64,000 nucleotides of DNA, from assembly GCF_018691265.1 (NCBI RefSeq), contig NW_024881321.1, positions 27,723,198 through 27,787,197 on the forward strand. The letters are read 5' to 3'. The DNA is from Tyto alba (Eukaryota; Chordata; Aves; Strigiformes; Tytonidae). This document shows positions 25,713 through 38,660 of the stretch, in pieces (the stretch's first letter is position 1; each line of letters starts with the position of its first letter). The position numbers and the translations under genes are program-made. Below the pieces are notes generated by a model. It worked only from the letters and a program-made list of their open reading frames with translations, did no database searches and had not been told where the DNA came from.

Positions 25713-25999
25713 TTCCATCACAATTTTTGAACATCTATTTGGATTACTTTTTAGCCCTTGTCATTGAAGCAAAAAGCTTGATAATGTGATCTGAGAGATC
25801 TCAGGCTGCAGATGACTGGTAAAACCAAGATGTGATGTATTGCTCTGCGTCATACCTCCAAATGGAGGTTTTTCAGCTCTCGGAGTTGGCAATGCCATCA
25901 AGAGGTGTTTGGAGATTTAAGGCATGATCTGACTTGGCTCAACCTGGCATTTCTGCCTTCAACTACACATTTGCAATGATGACAGACTTCTGCACGCTT

Positions 26000-28900
26000 T
26001 CTTAAAGAAACGCCTTTTATTGTATGACAGGAGTTGTCACATGAACGTCAACAAAAGAGATCATTTCATAGCAGTAACAAAATCAAATTACTACACAAAT
26101 GCAAAAAAACAAAACAAAACCAGAGTTAAAGTGATGAAAAAGCAGTGCGCTGTTATACAATGTAAAACATAGACAGAAAGACACATTCTCCTGCTAAAGT
26201 GTCAGATGCTCATCACCATCAGAGGAAGTGTTTTTAACTCCTCCTTCCCCCCCCCCCCAACCAAAAAAAAAAGAGGCAATCTTTAAAGTGAGATATTTCA
26301 AAGGGTCAGATTAAAACAAAAAGCAGCATTTTCAGGAAAGTTTCTACAAGATTTGGATATTCTGTCCCCTTCTGATTCTTTCTGAAATCTTATTTTAAAC
26401 ACGCACTGGGAAGGTTAAAAGAAACCATCAACATCACTTAAGCAACCAGCATTACTGATGTTGGTCAGAAGAAGGTCCTCCCTCTTCCAAAGGGCAGTAC
26501 AAATGGTACTGCAGAAGGCTACGTCTGTCTGGCAAATGAGCTCTGGTTCAGTTTACTAAAGAGAATTTTGCCCTTAAAATAAGTAAAACACGAGATAACC
26601 TCTCCTTGAGAACTGTGTTGGTTTTGACTCTCCCAGTGGTCTTTTGAAGAGGGGAAGAGCAAAGATCTACAAAAATGAATGTCTGAAGAACAATTCTTGA
26701 GATCAGAAGTAGAGGCTGTGCCTAGTCCTTTACATCAAACAAACAACAGTTCTGTAACTGATGATTTTCAGTATTACTCTATAAAATTATATTTATTAGA
26801 AATAAGACTCTGGAATATTTTAAGGCACCTTATGATGAGGAAATATTTTAAAGGCTTGAATAACTCAGAAGACTTGAGTTCTTCTTCCAAGATCCCCAGG
26901 AAGGAATGTATCTTCTAGTAATTGGCTTTGAAAATTTCTATGCTTTATTTGGAAATAGCAAAGTGGAAGTTTAGAACTATTTGAACTTTTCTTTAAAAGG
27001 AAACATAAAACACCTTGCCAGAAAGATATTTTATCCATCTAACAGACCAAGACTTTCACCAAAGGAAGGCCCTTCTTGTCCTTGATCTGAGTTTTGCCAT
27101 TCAGATACCTTGCACTTTTTTACTCAATTGAAATGAAACAGGTCAGTCAATCTTAACCAATAGTTGTCTATACAAAACAACTATCAACAACCAAAACAAC
27201 AAACAAATCTAAAAAACACAATTTCCTGATTAAAATAATTTTGTTAATTTAAACTAAAAAGATGATACAATGCCAATGACAGACACAAATGACTATCAGT
27301 TGTTCTACTCAGCAATTTATGGGTTTCAAGTGCAATTTTGTAAAAAATTTGTTTTTTCTTATATTGATATTTGATACCTACAGCTAGTAATGTCCTGCCA
27401 AAACATGTGAAGAAGCAGAATCAGCATTTTCAGAGATACCTAACATTTTTGTGTGCATTCAAAAAGCTAAAGGATCAAATTAATTCTAGCTTATAGACTG
27501 ATAGCTAGATCTGTCAGGGTCTCATACCAGTGAGTCTGCAGCAGCCAGCGTTTTGGAGCTCTGCTCTGAAATATAACTTACCATAGATTCATTTCAGAGC
27601 TGAAATGAACTAAAATTGTAATTATACCCTTGGTTTACACATGCATATCTCCTTGGTTCTGATTAAAAAAATATAAACTCAGGGTATGTGGCCAGGAGAA
27701 TGTACTGTTCTCAGAGTATTTAAAAGTCTCAGTGTATTATACATCATACTTGCTCTCTTGTAAGAACTCTTTAGAAATAAAAAAAAAAAATCACTATTTC
27801 AAAACACAGTTAAGCTCTGGATATGTTCACACTGCTCAATATAAAAGGTAAACAATGAGCTCAAGCACCAGACTCCATTAAGTGTCTACACTGCCTTACT
27901 GGTCAGCTCACCCTAGCTTTGTTTTGGACCATTCCAGCCAGGTCGTTCCATGACAAAGCTTGAGCAGAGTTTGGACATGGTTCACATGGATCCCCTTCCA
28001 AAAAGGTGGCTACGGACAAGACCATGCAAAGTTGAGCTTTCTTCATGCTACGCAGTCCCCCAGTGTTATCTCACATGACTCTATGCACTCAAATACTTCT
28101 TTACATTTTCACATACCTCTGGAATACAAACACCACTCTACTGAGCTGCAGAATAGCCCTATCCTTATTTCAGACAATTTGAATTGAAAAGGAAACCACA
28201 ACAAAACACACCAGATGATAATTGTGTGCTAGGTCCGTAAGTGACCCCCCATGAACCCACAGAAGACCAAAGGCCAAGTGATCCAGAAAAGCAGATGTGG
28301 CTGGTCTGCTCTAAGAAGGATTAGCCATAAGCACTGCTTCCATGAGCCAATCTGTGCCACGTGGGTTTGGGGACAGCTAGCTGTCCCTGACCATCAGGGA
28401 CATTCAGCATTCAGCACCAGACGTTGCATCATGCTGCGCATCACGGCATGAAGTTCAGCTCCACCGATCTCAGTGGGATTTCCTGTAGTGCAAGGTGCTA
28501 CACATCACGGGAGACGTGTCAGAACCCGCCAAAAGAAAGCTAGGGACAAGACCATTTCATTTTGTAACTTCCTGCTAATGACAGAAGAGGACGTTATCAG
28601 CAAAATCAAACGCCTGATGTTTTCTTTCCCCCACCCCACACACCAGGGGAAGCTGGCTGGTGGCACTGCAGGTAGTATGAGGCTCTGGCCTCAATTTACT
28701 TCTCCACATGGAGAGAGCAATTTTGTATTTGAATCAGGTATTTGCTGGTAGAACTGCTTGAAACAAGAGGCATTTGTGTTTGACTTACTTTTAGACCACT
28801 GGGTGAACATTTGAGTGAATAGCATGAATCTTACAAAGGTAAAAGCAAAGCATTTTCAGTATTTTTAAAAAAAGCACAGTATTTTCCATGTCCTGAAGAG

Positions 28901-30216
28901 ATCTGTTGCCTTTTAGTCTCTTCTGTGACCTTTAAAGAGCAAGATGAACAGATTTATTTTCTACTGAACCTCAAAGAGTATGTATCTCACTAAACATGAA
29001 AAAATCTGAAGCAGCACAGCACTTGCTTGAATTTTTTTTTTTTTTAAACATGGGAATAGTGCTTTTATGTTAAAGTGCTTTGCTGAATCAGGATATAACC
29101 TACAAATACAGAACCTCTCTCTCTCACTATTAGCAACAGCCATTCAAAACTACAGGTTGTACTTTCCTATCTATTCTGGTAGGATGGTAACTTCAAACAG
29201 CTCGAGTTCAACAGAATCCCTGATGCAAAACTTTAAATATACTAAGGTTACATATTTTTAACATATATTTAATGAATTTGTTGTGAACCTTGCAGTTACA
29301 GCTTTGGCCTGAAGGCACAAATATTAAGGCACAATAAATGCAAATAATGTATACATTTCAATGTGTTGTGTTGAAGATAACTTTGTCCTACATGGTATTT
29401 AGGTATAATGACATGTCATTCAAACATTTCCTCAAGTTATTTTAATACCTTTTTTCTTTGATAACCTGGATAAAAAAAGGAATGTATGTTAAATTATTTA
29501 AATATTTCTTCAGTGCAAATGTAGTAATTTTCTTCTAAAGTATAGAAGATTGAGATTGATATTTCAGCATTTGGATTTTAGCAAAATAAAACTAATATTT
29601 ACATTCATTCTGAACAGCATTATTTGAATTATTTATCAGAAAAAAAGTATATAGTACTTTTTGCTATCAAAAAGTATTTTTGGCTTGTTCAATTCTGTTT
29701 TCTACCAACCTGCATAGCTACTTATGACAGGTAGAAAGACAGCTGCACTAGAGAACTAAGTTGTACGCTACTGAATCTGCTGTTTAGATATAGCTGTCGT
29801 GCTAAAGCGACACTGAAAAAATTTTGGTTTTGCTTGCTCTCAAAATATTTCCAAAAGAGAAAAAGGACACATTCCAATTTTTTAAATAAGCTCCAAATAT
29901 GCACCCTAGACCTGTTAGGTGTCCTGCACCTGTTTAAATAAAAGAGATCTCTACCACATAACTTTCAAATAAAAACTGAGTCTGCCTAATTTCCTTAGCA
30001 ATACAAACATAATTAGTTGGAAAGGAAAACATATTGCACTGAAATTATAGAAAGAAGGACAGTAAAACTTTTCTTCTCAGTATTAAATAGGAAGGATGTC
30101 CAGTGCAAAAAATCGCCCCCTCCCTTTCCTCTCCCATTGACACTCGCAAACATTGTCACTGAGTTTAGATGATCTCAGGTTTACATTCTGTGGAAAACAG
30201 TTAAGGTTATTAGGAA
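26000..30216 (-). other. ABCC4 3' UTR and/or 3' flank
   Basis: This follows the ABCC4 TGA stop on the minus strand. It is AT-rich, without recognisable transposons or splice-bounded open frames, as expected of a long vertebrate 3' UTR. Minus-strand AATAAA hexamers lie at 28958-28953, 26949-26944 and 26021-26016, which would give UTRs of about 1.26, 3.27 and 4.2 kb. ATTAAA occurs near 29271. The distal signal has a GU-rich stretch just downstream. A C12 run sits at 26247-26258. Overlapping palindromes occur at 27563-27608. Which end is used cannot be decided without transcript data. Confidence 0.5.
26016..26021 (-). terminator. Candidate distal ABCC4 poly(A) signal
   Basis: Minus-strand AATAAA is followed 20-45 bases downstream by CAGAAGTCTGTCATCATTGC and then AAATGTGTAGTTG, a U/GU-rich context suitable for cleavage near 26000. 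It is the last good signal before intergenic sequence. The signals at 28953-28958 and 26944-26949 are alternatives and may be used as well. Confidence 0.35.
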
Positions 30217-30324
30217 TCACAGTGCAGTTTCGGTTATGCATAATCCTGAGGAAGGATCCAAGGAGGAGTCTGTGGCAAGTTGACCATTCTGAACAACTTC
30301 TGGGTAATTCTTACTGAAGTACAC
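30217..30324 (-). CDS. ABCC4: ABCC4 last coding exon, C-terminal tail with PDZ ligand
   Basis: This is the final coding exon of the ABC efflux transporter MRP4. The acceptor TTTTCCTAG precedes a phase-0 start at GTG. It encodes 35 residues beginning VYFSKNYPEVVQ and ending LCITETAL, then TGA at 30219-30217. The last four residues ETAL match the C-terminus known for mammalian MRP4, where they form a class I PDZ ligand bound by NHERF-family scaffolds and SNX27 that sets membrane localisation. The middle of the tail (NGQLATDSSLDPSSG) is poorly conserved compared with mammals, as expected for a linker. The upstream junction KR|VYF corresponds to the human KQ|VYF junction. By counting back from the C-terminus this should equal human exon 31. 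I am confident of the gene; the exon number is from memory. Confidence 0.96.
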   Translation of the reverse strand: MYFSKNYPEVVQNGQLATDSSLDPSSGLCITETAL

Positions 30325-33300
30325 CTAGGAAAAATATCAGATTCTGTGAGTAACTATGCACCAAACATATCTTAGTTTCAAATAAAATTTTGGGAGGTAA
30401 ATGCAGTAGAGATAAATATGTGTCCTTAAGGGATCCCAACAGGAACTTCAGGTTAATGGCGTTCAGTAACTGTGTGTCACTGAAAAATTAGTAAAATTAC
30501 TATATGATCTTACATTATAACAAAGCGTGAGAAAAACCCCACACAACCTGTAGATCCACTAAAATTCTGGTAATTCAGATAAATAGATATGTTTTATCAC
30601 TTTACATTAAACTGGTAAGTAAAATCATTTTACTAGCTCAAAACATGGAGATAAATTAAAAACAGGATGACAAAGAAGCTGTGAAATCTTGCGTCTGCAC
30701 AAGGGTTTCTCATTTTCACACATAAAATGAACACAATGGATTTGGATGTTAATATCAGGTTGTAATCCCTATATTTTACAAACTATGATTGACAACCATT
30801 GAAACTTCGAGCTATATGTATGAAATATCCCAGCGTTTAATTTGTGCTGCAGAGCAGTTATAGGGCCTATAGAAATGTGATCTCTGGATAGTGAACCACA
30901 ATAATGAAAGAAGAAGCAAAAGCTTTAACAATGACTCAACCAAGCAACTTCTCTAAAATGTAAGATGATACCAAATAATAGGACAGTTCTTTGCCAAGCC
31001 TTTGAGTTTCTGAATTCTACCAATTTCTAGCTCAACTAGAAGAGATACAGGTTTCCTGATAAATGTATAATCAGAACATAAAGGAAATGAAATGCTGTCA
31101 AGTTTCACTGTTCCACAATCATCAGTTTTTAGTAGCTGTATCATATCTCTGTTCCTTGACAGATGCGCATAACAAAATGAAATAATGTCAAGACTTGTGT
31201 GCTCTTATCTAAAAATGTGTTTGGGTGAAAAAGGACTTCAAATACAATTTTTTCAAAGAAGAATGTGAAAAGTTTTGTTTGAGTCTTTAAAAACAGAAAA
31301 TACACTATCTTTCTGAAGCTGACACGTGTCACGAGTTAGGTCTCATAGTCAGACTGCTTTGACTACGGCTTATGAATCATTTCTCCAATTTATATTGGAG
31401 AGTGTTGTCAACAAAGTTCAGTTTGCTTGATAATAATGTCCTTCTCGTATATATGAATACATGTATAAGACACATAGGATAAAAAAGAAATAGCCATTCT
31501 ATAAAAACATTCCTGTAAGTACCACTGTCGTCTTTTGTGCAGACACGCTAATGCGGGATATATGCAAGTTTGAAAACATATTAAAGCCTGATTTAAATCA
31601 ACAAAGGAACTGGAAGTCCTGTTAAGAGGCATTCCTCAGTAACCAGCCACGATCGGATGCAACACAAGAAAGTTTATCAGGTGCCTGCCTGCACACATGC
31701 TGCAGAGATGGCAGCCCCAGTTGTGTACTTCCATCCTGTTGCTGGTTTAAAACATAAAACTTTGGCATACTTTTAACACAACTTTTGAATGTGAATTTTT
31801 TTTTAATGGAAAGTTAATACAAAACTTTGGCACATTACTAGAGACGTAATGAAAAGGCAGCTGCTTTTCAACTATCTCATTACAGTTCTTCCCCTGAGTC
31901 CAATCCCTCAAGATATTAAATGCCCGAGTCTTTACACAAGTTTCTTCCACTGCCAGCAGAGCTGCAAACTTTTTAAAAGTAATCACTGAAGTGAGATAAC
32001 ACCTAGTATTTTAATATTTATGCATCTGTCATTGCTTTAAAATAACATAACTCTTATTTTTCCCTCAAAGTACTCAAAAACTGATTGACAGAAAACCAGC
32101 CCTACCTCGATGCCACCAAAGCTTGCAGAAAAGCCTCTCTCAATGCTGCCAAGAGCATGGCGTACACACCAACTTTTGTTTATCTGAATAATTGAGGACC
32201 TTTTTTTTTTTTTTATTTTTTTAACTGTTTGATGACTACTTCTCACTTTCCCCATAGAATTTTCTCCTCATAGCTTCTTGGAAACTGAGCAAAGATAAAA
32301 ACTCAGTCTCATGATGCTAAACACAACTCCATTGCAGTTAGGCTCCTGGGCTAGTTAATATATTTAGCTGTCTCCAAATCGAGCTGTGCCTGCTTTGTTT
32401 TCTTTGACATTTGCAAAAAAAATGGGAATACTGAGTGATCAAGAGAGACATACAAATAACAACATTGGATCAATTCAGCAGCCTGAGCTGAGGTTCCAGC
32501 AATAGCTCAATCTTGCAATGCTTAGCTAAAATACCCAAAAGATTTTTTTTAAAATTAGGTTTCTCCAAAGACATCCAAGCTAGTCTTCCAATTTAAGATG
32601 TATAGTCCCTCTTCATTTGCACTTAAAGGATATATGCAGAATCAATATTGTTCCAGAAAATGCATTTAAAGTCTCACCTTACTGAAAGAAGCTCTTGGTA
32701 CAAGTTTGTTCTGTGCCAGATTCAGGTCCAAAATGCAATAAATCAAGCAGTCATTGCCAAAGCATGGCCACATTCCAAGCTATTTCACTTAGCAACCCAC
32801 TGTAATGCCTTTTGAAAAGTACGTATATATGTCATATTACCATTTCTTTTTATGTGCAGCATGCTGTTTTTCAACAACAGAAAAAAAGCTGTTCTTCATA
32901 AAAACAGTTCTTAGTAACCACAGTAGGAATGTATGAGACCAACAGCAATACATGTAACAGACTTACTAGTGTAAAAAGAAAAGCCAGTGGAATCAGCTCT
33001 TCTGACTAAGCAACTTCTCTGAAAGTATGCATGAAGCACAAGGGACAGCAATAACAAAAACCTTGAATTAATGTCCAAATCCTTCAAACAGAAAGCACTG
33101 TAACTGTGCTTCTGGGTAGCTGCTGACTGGAGATATAGTCTCTCGATTCCCATATTTTTGGGCCAAGTGTGGATAAGCACCATGCTTTGCATTCTTGGCA
33201 GATGCTAAAGCCTGTATCTGCCTTCTAGCCTGGGAGTTAGCAAACTTTTTCATCAAACCACATTTCAACAGAGACTGGTTCCTGGATCTCTTCCCTTCCT

Positions 33301-35052
33301 GTACAAAATCACATAACATTGATGTGGTAACTGCAGATGACTATATGGGCAAGCAACATCAAGCAATTATTTTTGTATATTTTGAATTATCTTTGAATGC
33401 AATTGTGCAACTGTGGATGGCTGCAGAGAAGGAAGGAGAGACAGCATGACATGGCTAAATCTCTACAGATGACAGCTGGACAGCCTCACCTCTTGACATT
33501 CCAAGGATCAAGTCTTAGGAAGCTGGCCTTCACTTTACAAATACTGGTCATATGAATCTGAAGCTATTCTTTTAAACATAATTTATATAACCTCTAGATT
33601 GTCATAGATATACCATAAAATACACAGCTAACCCATTCCATTCTAGTAATAAAATATAAGCAGCTACATTGCAGCAGTGGAGAAGGACGGCAGGACTCCT
33701 TACGTAGTCTAGTTAAGGATAAAGCTGTTTCCTCGGTTCTGCAGTTAGTGCCACGCATGAATTTATAGTGCACACTCTTAGGCACAAAGCTTCACTTGAA
33801 AATCTCTTTAGAGTTTTTCCAGACATGAACATGCAGCCTCCATAACAGCACAATTTTACATTTTTTTTCCAACTTGCCACAAATGTATTATTTTTTTTTT
33901 TCCTAGGAAATAGTCAGGTACCCACCATTTTGCTTCCTGTCTATTGGTCTCCTGTTTCCCCAGGAAACAGTGTGGAGTTTGTGCTCCCCTAGCTCTGCTC
34001 CACACATCCAGCAGCTTGAAGAGAGGAAAGCACAAAGGCTAGATATAAGACCTTTGCCTCTTGTCTTGAGAACGCTCTCTTAGGTCGCTGTATGCCTGAC
34101 ATCAGTGCGTTGTGTTACATGCTGAAAGTAAAGTTATATGACTATGAAGCAAGTTGCTGTCAAACTGAGCACTGCCAGTCTCAACTGAAGTGATGCTGAA
34201 ACTTCAATGGCACTGAGAGAAATAAGACCTTGCTCTGGACGTCCTGTGTGGTAACTTATCAAGAAAAAAGAAATCAAGCCAAAAGCTAGTCAAAATGAGT
34301 TCCTCAATCACAGGTCATTTTTTTTATCTTCTTATCTCTGCTTCAGCTTTCCATCTGAAAAGTGGAGATGATATGGCCTCACCTCAGAGGCATATTACGA
34401 AAATGAATCCACTGAAGTTTCTTAAACACTTTGATTGCCAGAGGAATGCTCACAATTACATTAATAATTCTGTACTCAGAGTAGGATTTGAATAGTAAGC
34501 AGTAAATCAGGCACAGAGCAAGGAGGCAACAAAACGTTCAACAGCTGTTTCTTAATTGAACCCTGTACATCCTATGTGCAGAACAGAGCAAGGGTACAAG
34601 AACAAAGTAAGAGAAAGCACAAAAATAAGAATGTTCACATACTCAGAGACCATAATATAATGCACAGGTACCAAACCTCAATTTAACAGGACCTTTTAAA
34701 AATACAGAAATAACAGATAAATGCTGGACTCTGCAGCCCTAACATGTTTTTACAGCAAGTTCTTCTAAGATCAATGCCCAGTGTCAGATGAGTATGTCGT
34801 ATATTATTTATACTTATTGTTTTGTGTACATACAGAAGGATGCAAGATATCCAAACAGTCTTTCAACAAGGCGTATATAAATATCATTTGGAAGTCTGCA
34901 CATATCCCACTAAAAAAAGCACTGAAAATGATGGCTTTGCCTTGCAAAGCTGACAGATTCTTTAGTGGAAGGCTTACTGTAACACTGAATATGCTAACTT
35001 GAGATAAACAAACTGTAGGGACAAACTTAATTATCCCTTTTTCTAAAATTAC
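30325..35052 (-). other. ABCC4 last intron, 4.7 kb
   Basis: Donor CGG|GTAATT at 35052 and acceptor CCTAG at 30325, phase 0. It contains a MIR-like SINE at 34331-34475 in antisense orientation and short A/T tracts (31797, 32202, 33889). Otherwise it is unremarkable AT-rich sequence with no additional exon seen. Confidence 0.8.
34331..34475 (+). repeat. MIR-type CORE-SINE
   Basis: CTCTGCTTCAGCTTTCCATC, then TGAAAAGTGGAGATGATATG and GCCTCACCTCAGAGG, follows the MIR consensus order CTCAGTTTCC, ATCTGTAAAATGGGGATAAT, ACCTCA. The 3' part CTTAAACACTTTGATTGCCA resembles the GTAAAGCGCTTTGA tail. The copy is strongly diverged, as expected for an ancient element, and inserted antisense to ABCC4. Confidence 0.5.
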
Positions 35053-35187
35053 CCGTTTGGCTGTTTCAATCAGAGAAGCCGCTTCAGTCTTGCCCACTTG
35101 TTGCACCATTTTGTAAAACAAGCCATCTTGTTCTTGCAGCAAAATGTAAGGTTCACCATATTCTTTCAGTCTTCCTGCATCTAAAAC
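35053..35187 (-). CDS. ABCC4: ABCC4 exon, end of NBD2 and regulatory tail
   Basis: Acceptor TTTAACAG|GTTTTAGATG and donor AAACGG|GTAATT; both junctions are phase 0 and the exon is 135 bases, 45 codons. It encodes [20 protein letters not shown], then [20 protein letters not shown] and ETAKR. The start is the last beta-strand of NBD2 (the VLDxGR motif shared by ABCC proteins) followed by the helix containing FYKMVQQ, characteristic of MRP4, where the human protein reads almost the same. It joins directly to the ETAL tail exon 4.7 kb away. No frameshift or stop is present. Confidence 0.97.
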
Positions 35188-36399
35188 CTGTTAAATCAGC
35201 AGAAACCAACATATTAACATAAGAAATTCAAAAACAAATGTTAGAGACTACAAGTAAGGGGGGAATGTATGCACTTTAAGTGCTAAAATGAATTTTGTAT
35301 CCTGAAAATTAAGTATGTCCTCTACAAACTAGCATAGCACTTTTTCATTTTATAAACCTGTTGTACAATTTTAGAGTGCCCTACAGCCATTCCACCTATA
35401 GGAACCCAATGCTAAGTTATGCAGAATATGGAAATACAATGTTTGTGAAGCCAGCAAAACAGATTATAAGATTCATTGTGTAAGAAAGAAACAAAGAGGC
35501 CTAAAATGGGCTCTGAAGTAAACAGCTGTGGGTAAAAACCACGCAATAACCACCAAGACAGTTAAGGGAGAATAAGTAGGTCTTTTGGATTAGGGGAGGT
35601 GAAGATGTAATTAAAGAAAATGAGGGTGTTGCTGAAAAGATAAACAATTTCTTGCATCAGTTTTTGCCAACTACATATTCGAAAGATACTTACCCTGAAC
35701 CTATTCTTTCTACATAAAAAAAGTTGAGATGCCACCAGGGACATAGGTACTCGAAAGAGAGGAAGGGAGAGGAAAACCCAACAAATTAAAAAGACATTAA
35801 GCCAATAAACCACAGTGGATATATATAGGGAAAAACATCAGAAAAATTTAAGATTAAGCTGATTCAACCTCTAAGAAAATATTCTCATACTAGTGACTAT
35901 TTAAGGACTGCACTGTAGTAAATATTGCACTTACATTTTGAAAAGCCTTACAGGATTCATTCTGGGAACTTCAGACTAGCATATAAATTTTGAGATAAGA
36001 CAGCAATTTAGTTAAAATAATCATTAAAACACAAGTAGAAGACACACTAGTCACACGCAGAATTTATTCTCCACAGTTTTAGGAGAAGTAAAGTGTACGT
36101 CACAAATCTGATATAATGCTTAATGCACAGAACAAAACTGAAGGAGAACTGGTTTATATGGATTTGCAGAAAGGTATCTGGTGTAACTAAATAGCTGTGC
36201 TACAAGGGACAACAATTTTTCAAGAACGTGGACAGAAAACAGAGATTAGAAATAAACAGTGTATTTTTCTTTTTGGAAAGTTGAACACGTAGGAACTGGT
36301 GGGAACCACATCATTCTGGCATATGTGGTAGCTATGTATGTGTCAGTCATCAGGAAAAGGAGTTATCGGAAAAGTAACAATCCTGTAAACGACACAAAA

Positions 36400-36965
36400 A
36401 TGTGTAGGTAAGTCTAGACCAGAGGAGATTCAGATACATCTAACTAACCTAAGAGAATGAGAAACACAATAGCAGGGAAAAGTCAATATTGACAAATGCA
36501 ATGCACTCAAATGCTTAACTGGCTTATAAATTAATGGTATTTACTCAAGAGAGATATTTGGGTATCCAGTCTACAAATTCAGTACTTTAGTCCATGTGTA
36601 GGAGCAGTGAAATTAAAAAAAAATGGAAGAATTTATGTGAGAAAACAAAGCAATTAATAAAATATTTTAGTTCTTATATAAGTAAAATACTGAATACACA
36701 TGGCATACTATTGAAAAAGATACTGCCACAACAGAAGGTCTTCAAGGACTCATAACCCAAGCCATAATTGTTGTGTATATACTTGTAAGAGAAAAAAACA
36801 ATAATAAACAAAATATATATAAAAAACTGGAGCTGTTGGTTCCAGAAAAGAAACAAAGAAAAGGTATTATGACAACTTCCAAAATAAGAGAAATGGTTTG
36901 CAAACTTCTGTTTGAAAGAAGAAACTCCAATAACCTTGGAGACAAATCCAAAGTCTTGTGAAAAA
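36400..36965 (+). repeat. Old CR1/L3-type LINE fragment
   Basis: Words such as CATCTAACTAACCTAAGAGA, AAAGTCAATATTGACAAATG, TATAAATTAATGG and CTCAAGAGAGATATTTGGG appear in the same order as in the 3' ORF2 of ancient CR1/L3 LINEs (AAATTCAATATTGACAAATG, TAAATTGATGGG, CTCAAGAGAGAGATTTGGG). Further right, GAAAAGAAACAAAGAAAAGG with GGTATTATGACAACTTCC matches the later GAAAAGAGACGACTAAGGGG, GGATATGAT part. It is heavily degraded and not coding. It lies in the large ABCC4 intron, antisense to the gene. Confidence 0.5.
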
Positions 36966-38479
36966 ATTTTCAAAGGTGCACGTTGCATGTGCAACTCCTT
37001 AAAGCAAAACATCCTGATGGTCAGATCTCCAAGTGGCCTGGCCCCCCATTAATGACAAAACCCGCAGTGAAGCAGGACAGCTGAGCTGATCCCTTTGCCT
37101 GCACTAGCACGAAAATGACACACTGCTGAGATCGCTGTCCACTTGTTTGACACCAGGGTCCCAGCACCAGGGGAAGGGCCTCCGCTCCTTCACTTCCAGT
37201 TCAATTAAGTATATGGCATTTGAATAGAAAGTAACTCAGCCAACAGCAGCAACATAATTGCATCTCATTTTATAAACTGTATGCACAGAAACCTACAAGA
37301 AGTTATTTGCTTTTTTCAAAAGCTCCTATCTTAGAGCACCCAGCTTATACTATGATTTTCCTTTGCAAGTGACTTCCAATACTGTTTGGTATATAGCTGA
37401 AGAAAGTGCTCATGGAAAAATTTTAAAATATTAGTAAAATTGCATAGCACAATACATAGTCATTCAAAACACAAATACACGCAGTGTTTTACCTGCAAAG
37501 GTATACTTGTGCACATGCTGATTTTTCAGTGTACTTAGTCTTATCCCATTTAATTGAACATTTAAGGATTAATTACAAATATAATTTTAATCGCACTCTT
37601 TTATATACAACAGTGTGTCACAGTTAAGGACAGCTTCCTTAAAAGTACAATAAATTAATTTATCATATACAGTTCAACATACTAATTAAATCTTTTTCCT
37701 CCAGAGAACCTGGCAAGGAAAAAGAAAAAATTTATTCTTTGACAAGTTTTAAACCGCCAAGTCCAGAAGATGAACAGAGGGAGCGAGTGATTTGTGTCTA
37801 GAAAGAATCCATTCACATTTTAAACAAAACATTACTCTATTCAGATCCTTTCTTGGGGAATAACACTGAACTTGTGTTATGAAAACAGATGGAAAAAGCA
37901 TAGGGAAAACAAGCCATGTTACTTTTTAAAAAATATGAAATGAAAAATAAAGATTGAAACTGAACAGACAGTATCATTCCTACAAGTCAGGAATAGTCTA
38001 TAAACCCTATTCACCAAGGAAAAGCACTGTTCCTACTAACTGCTGTTATCTACGAGACAATGGAGAAAATATAAGCTGATTTACTTGGTAGTTATACATT
38101 TATATACTTATACATTTATTAAAATGCGCTTAGACAAAGAGATAGGCACTCTTTGAAGAAATATGTGCTGATAAAATTTAAATAAATAAACAGGTACTTT
38201 GGCTAAGGCTTTGCATATTCTTACTCACTGACTCCAAGCCAAATTTAAATCATTAAGACTTCAAAAAGCCAGCTAATCATTCAGGAAAGGTGGAATCTGG
38301 TGTTTACCAGCCACATATTTTCTGATCAACTTGCACACAATGCTTATCACTGCACAATATGACTGAATCGAACCCAGATGTGTTCCAAGGCAGTTGTACC
38401 AGTGGAACTTGATACAGAAAAGCCAGAGAAGCTTGTAGCTGGTGAAATCAGATCGGCAGCGTGATTATGGAGGACACAT

Positions 38480-38660
38480 GCAAGAGCACGGAACTCTGAA
38501 TCAGACTGGGATTTCGCTATAGACTTTAATGCAGACATTGAGAGGGGCAGATTTTGGGGAAATCGTTCAACTTTTCAGCTCCTTGGTCTGACTCTTTGCA
38601 AAATACACAAAATAAAGACTGATAATCATTCTGTGGGAGTTAACTGCCTGTGAAATACTT
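38480..38660 (+). repeat. MIR SINE, antisense in intron
   Basis: AAGAGCACGGAACTCTGAAT followed by CAGACTGGG matches the 5' tRNA-derived part of MIR (AAGAGCACGGACTCTGGAGC, CAGACTG). Then TTGGGGAAATCGTTCAACTT, CAGCTCCTTGGTCTG and AAAATACACAAAATAAAGAC with TGATAATCATTCTGTGGGAG follow the MIR core in order. The alignment was made by eye from memory of the consensus. Confidence 0.5.

Larger units (their letters stand above)
21241..25999. other. Intergenic DNA, simple repeats, no gene seen
   Basis: A-tracts of 25 (21598-21622), 14 (21885-21898) and 23 (23056-23078) are present. A moderately GC-rich part at 24000-24380 has overlapping minus-strand frames without recognisable content. Two short SINE/LINE-like remnants are listed separately. 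The right end (about 25980-26000) is where the most distal candidate ABCC4 transcript end would fall. Confidence 0.5.
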
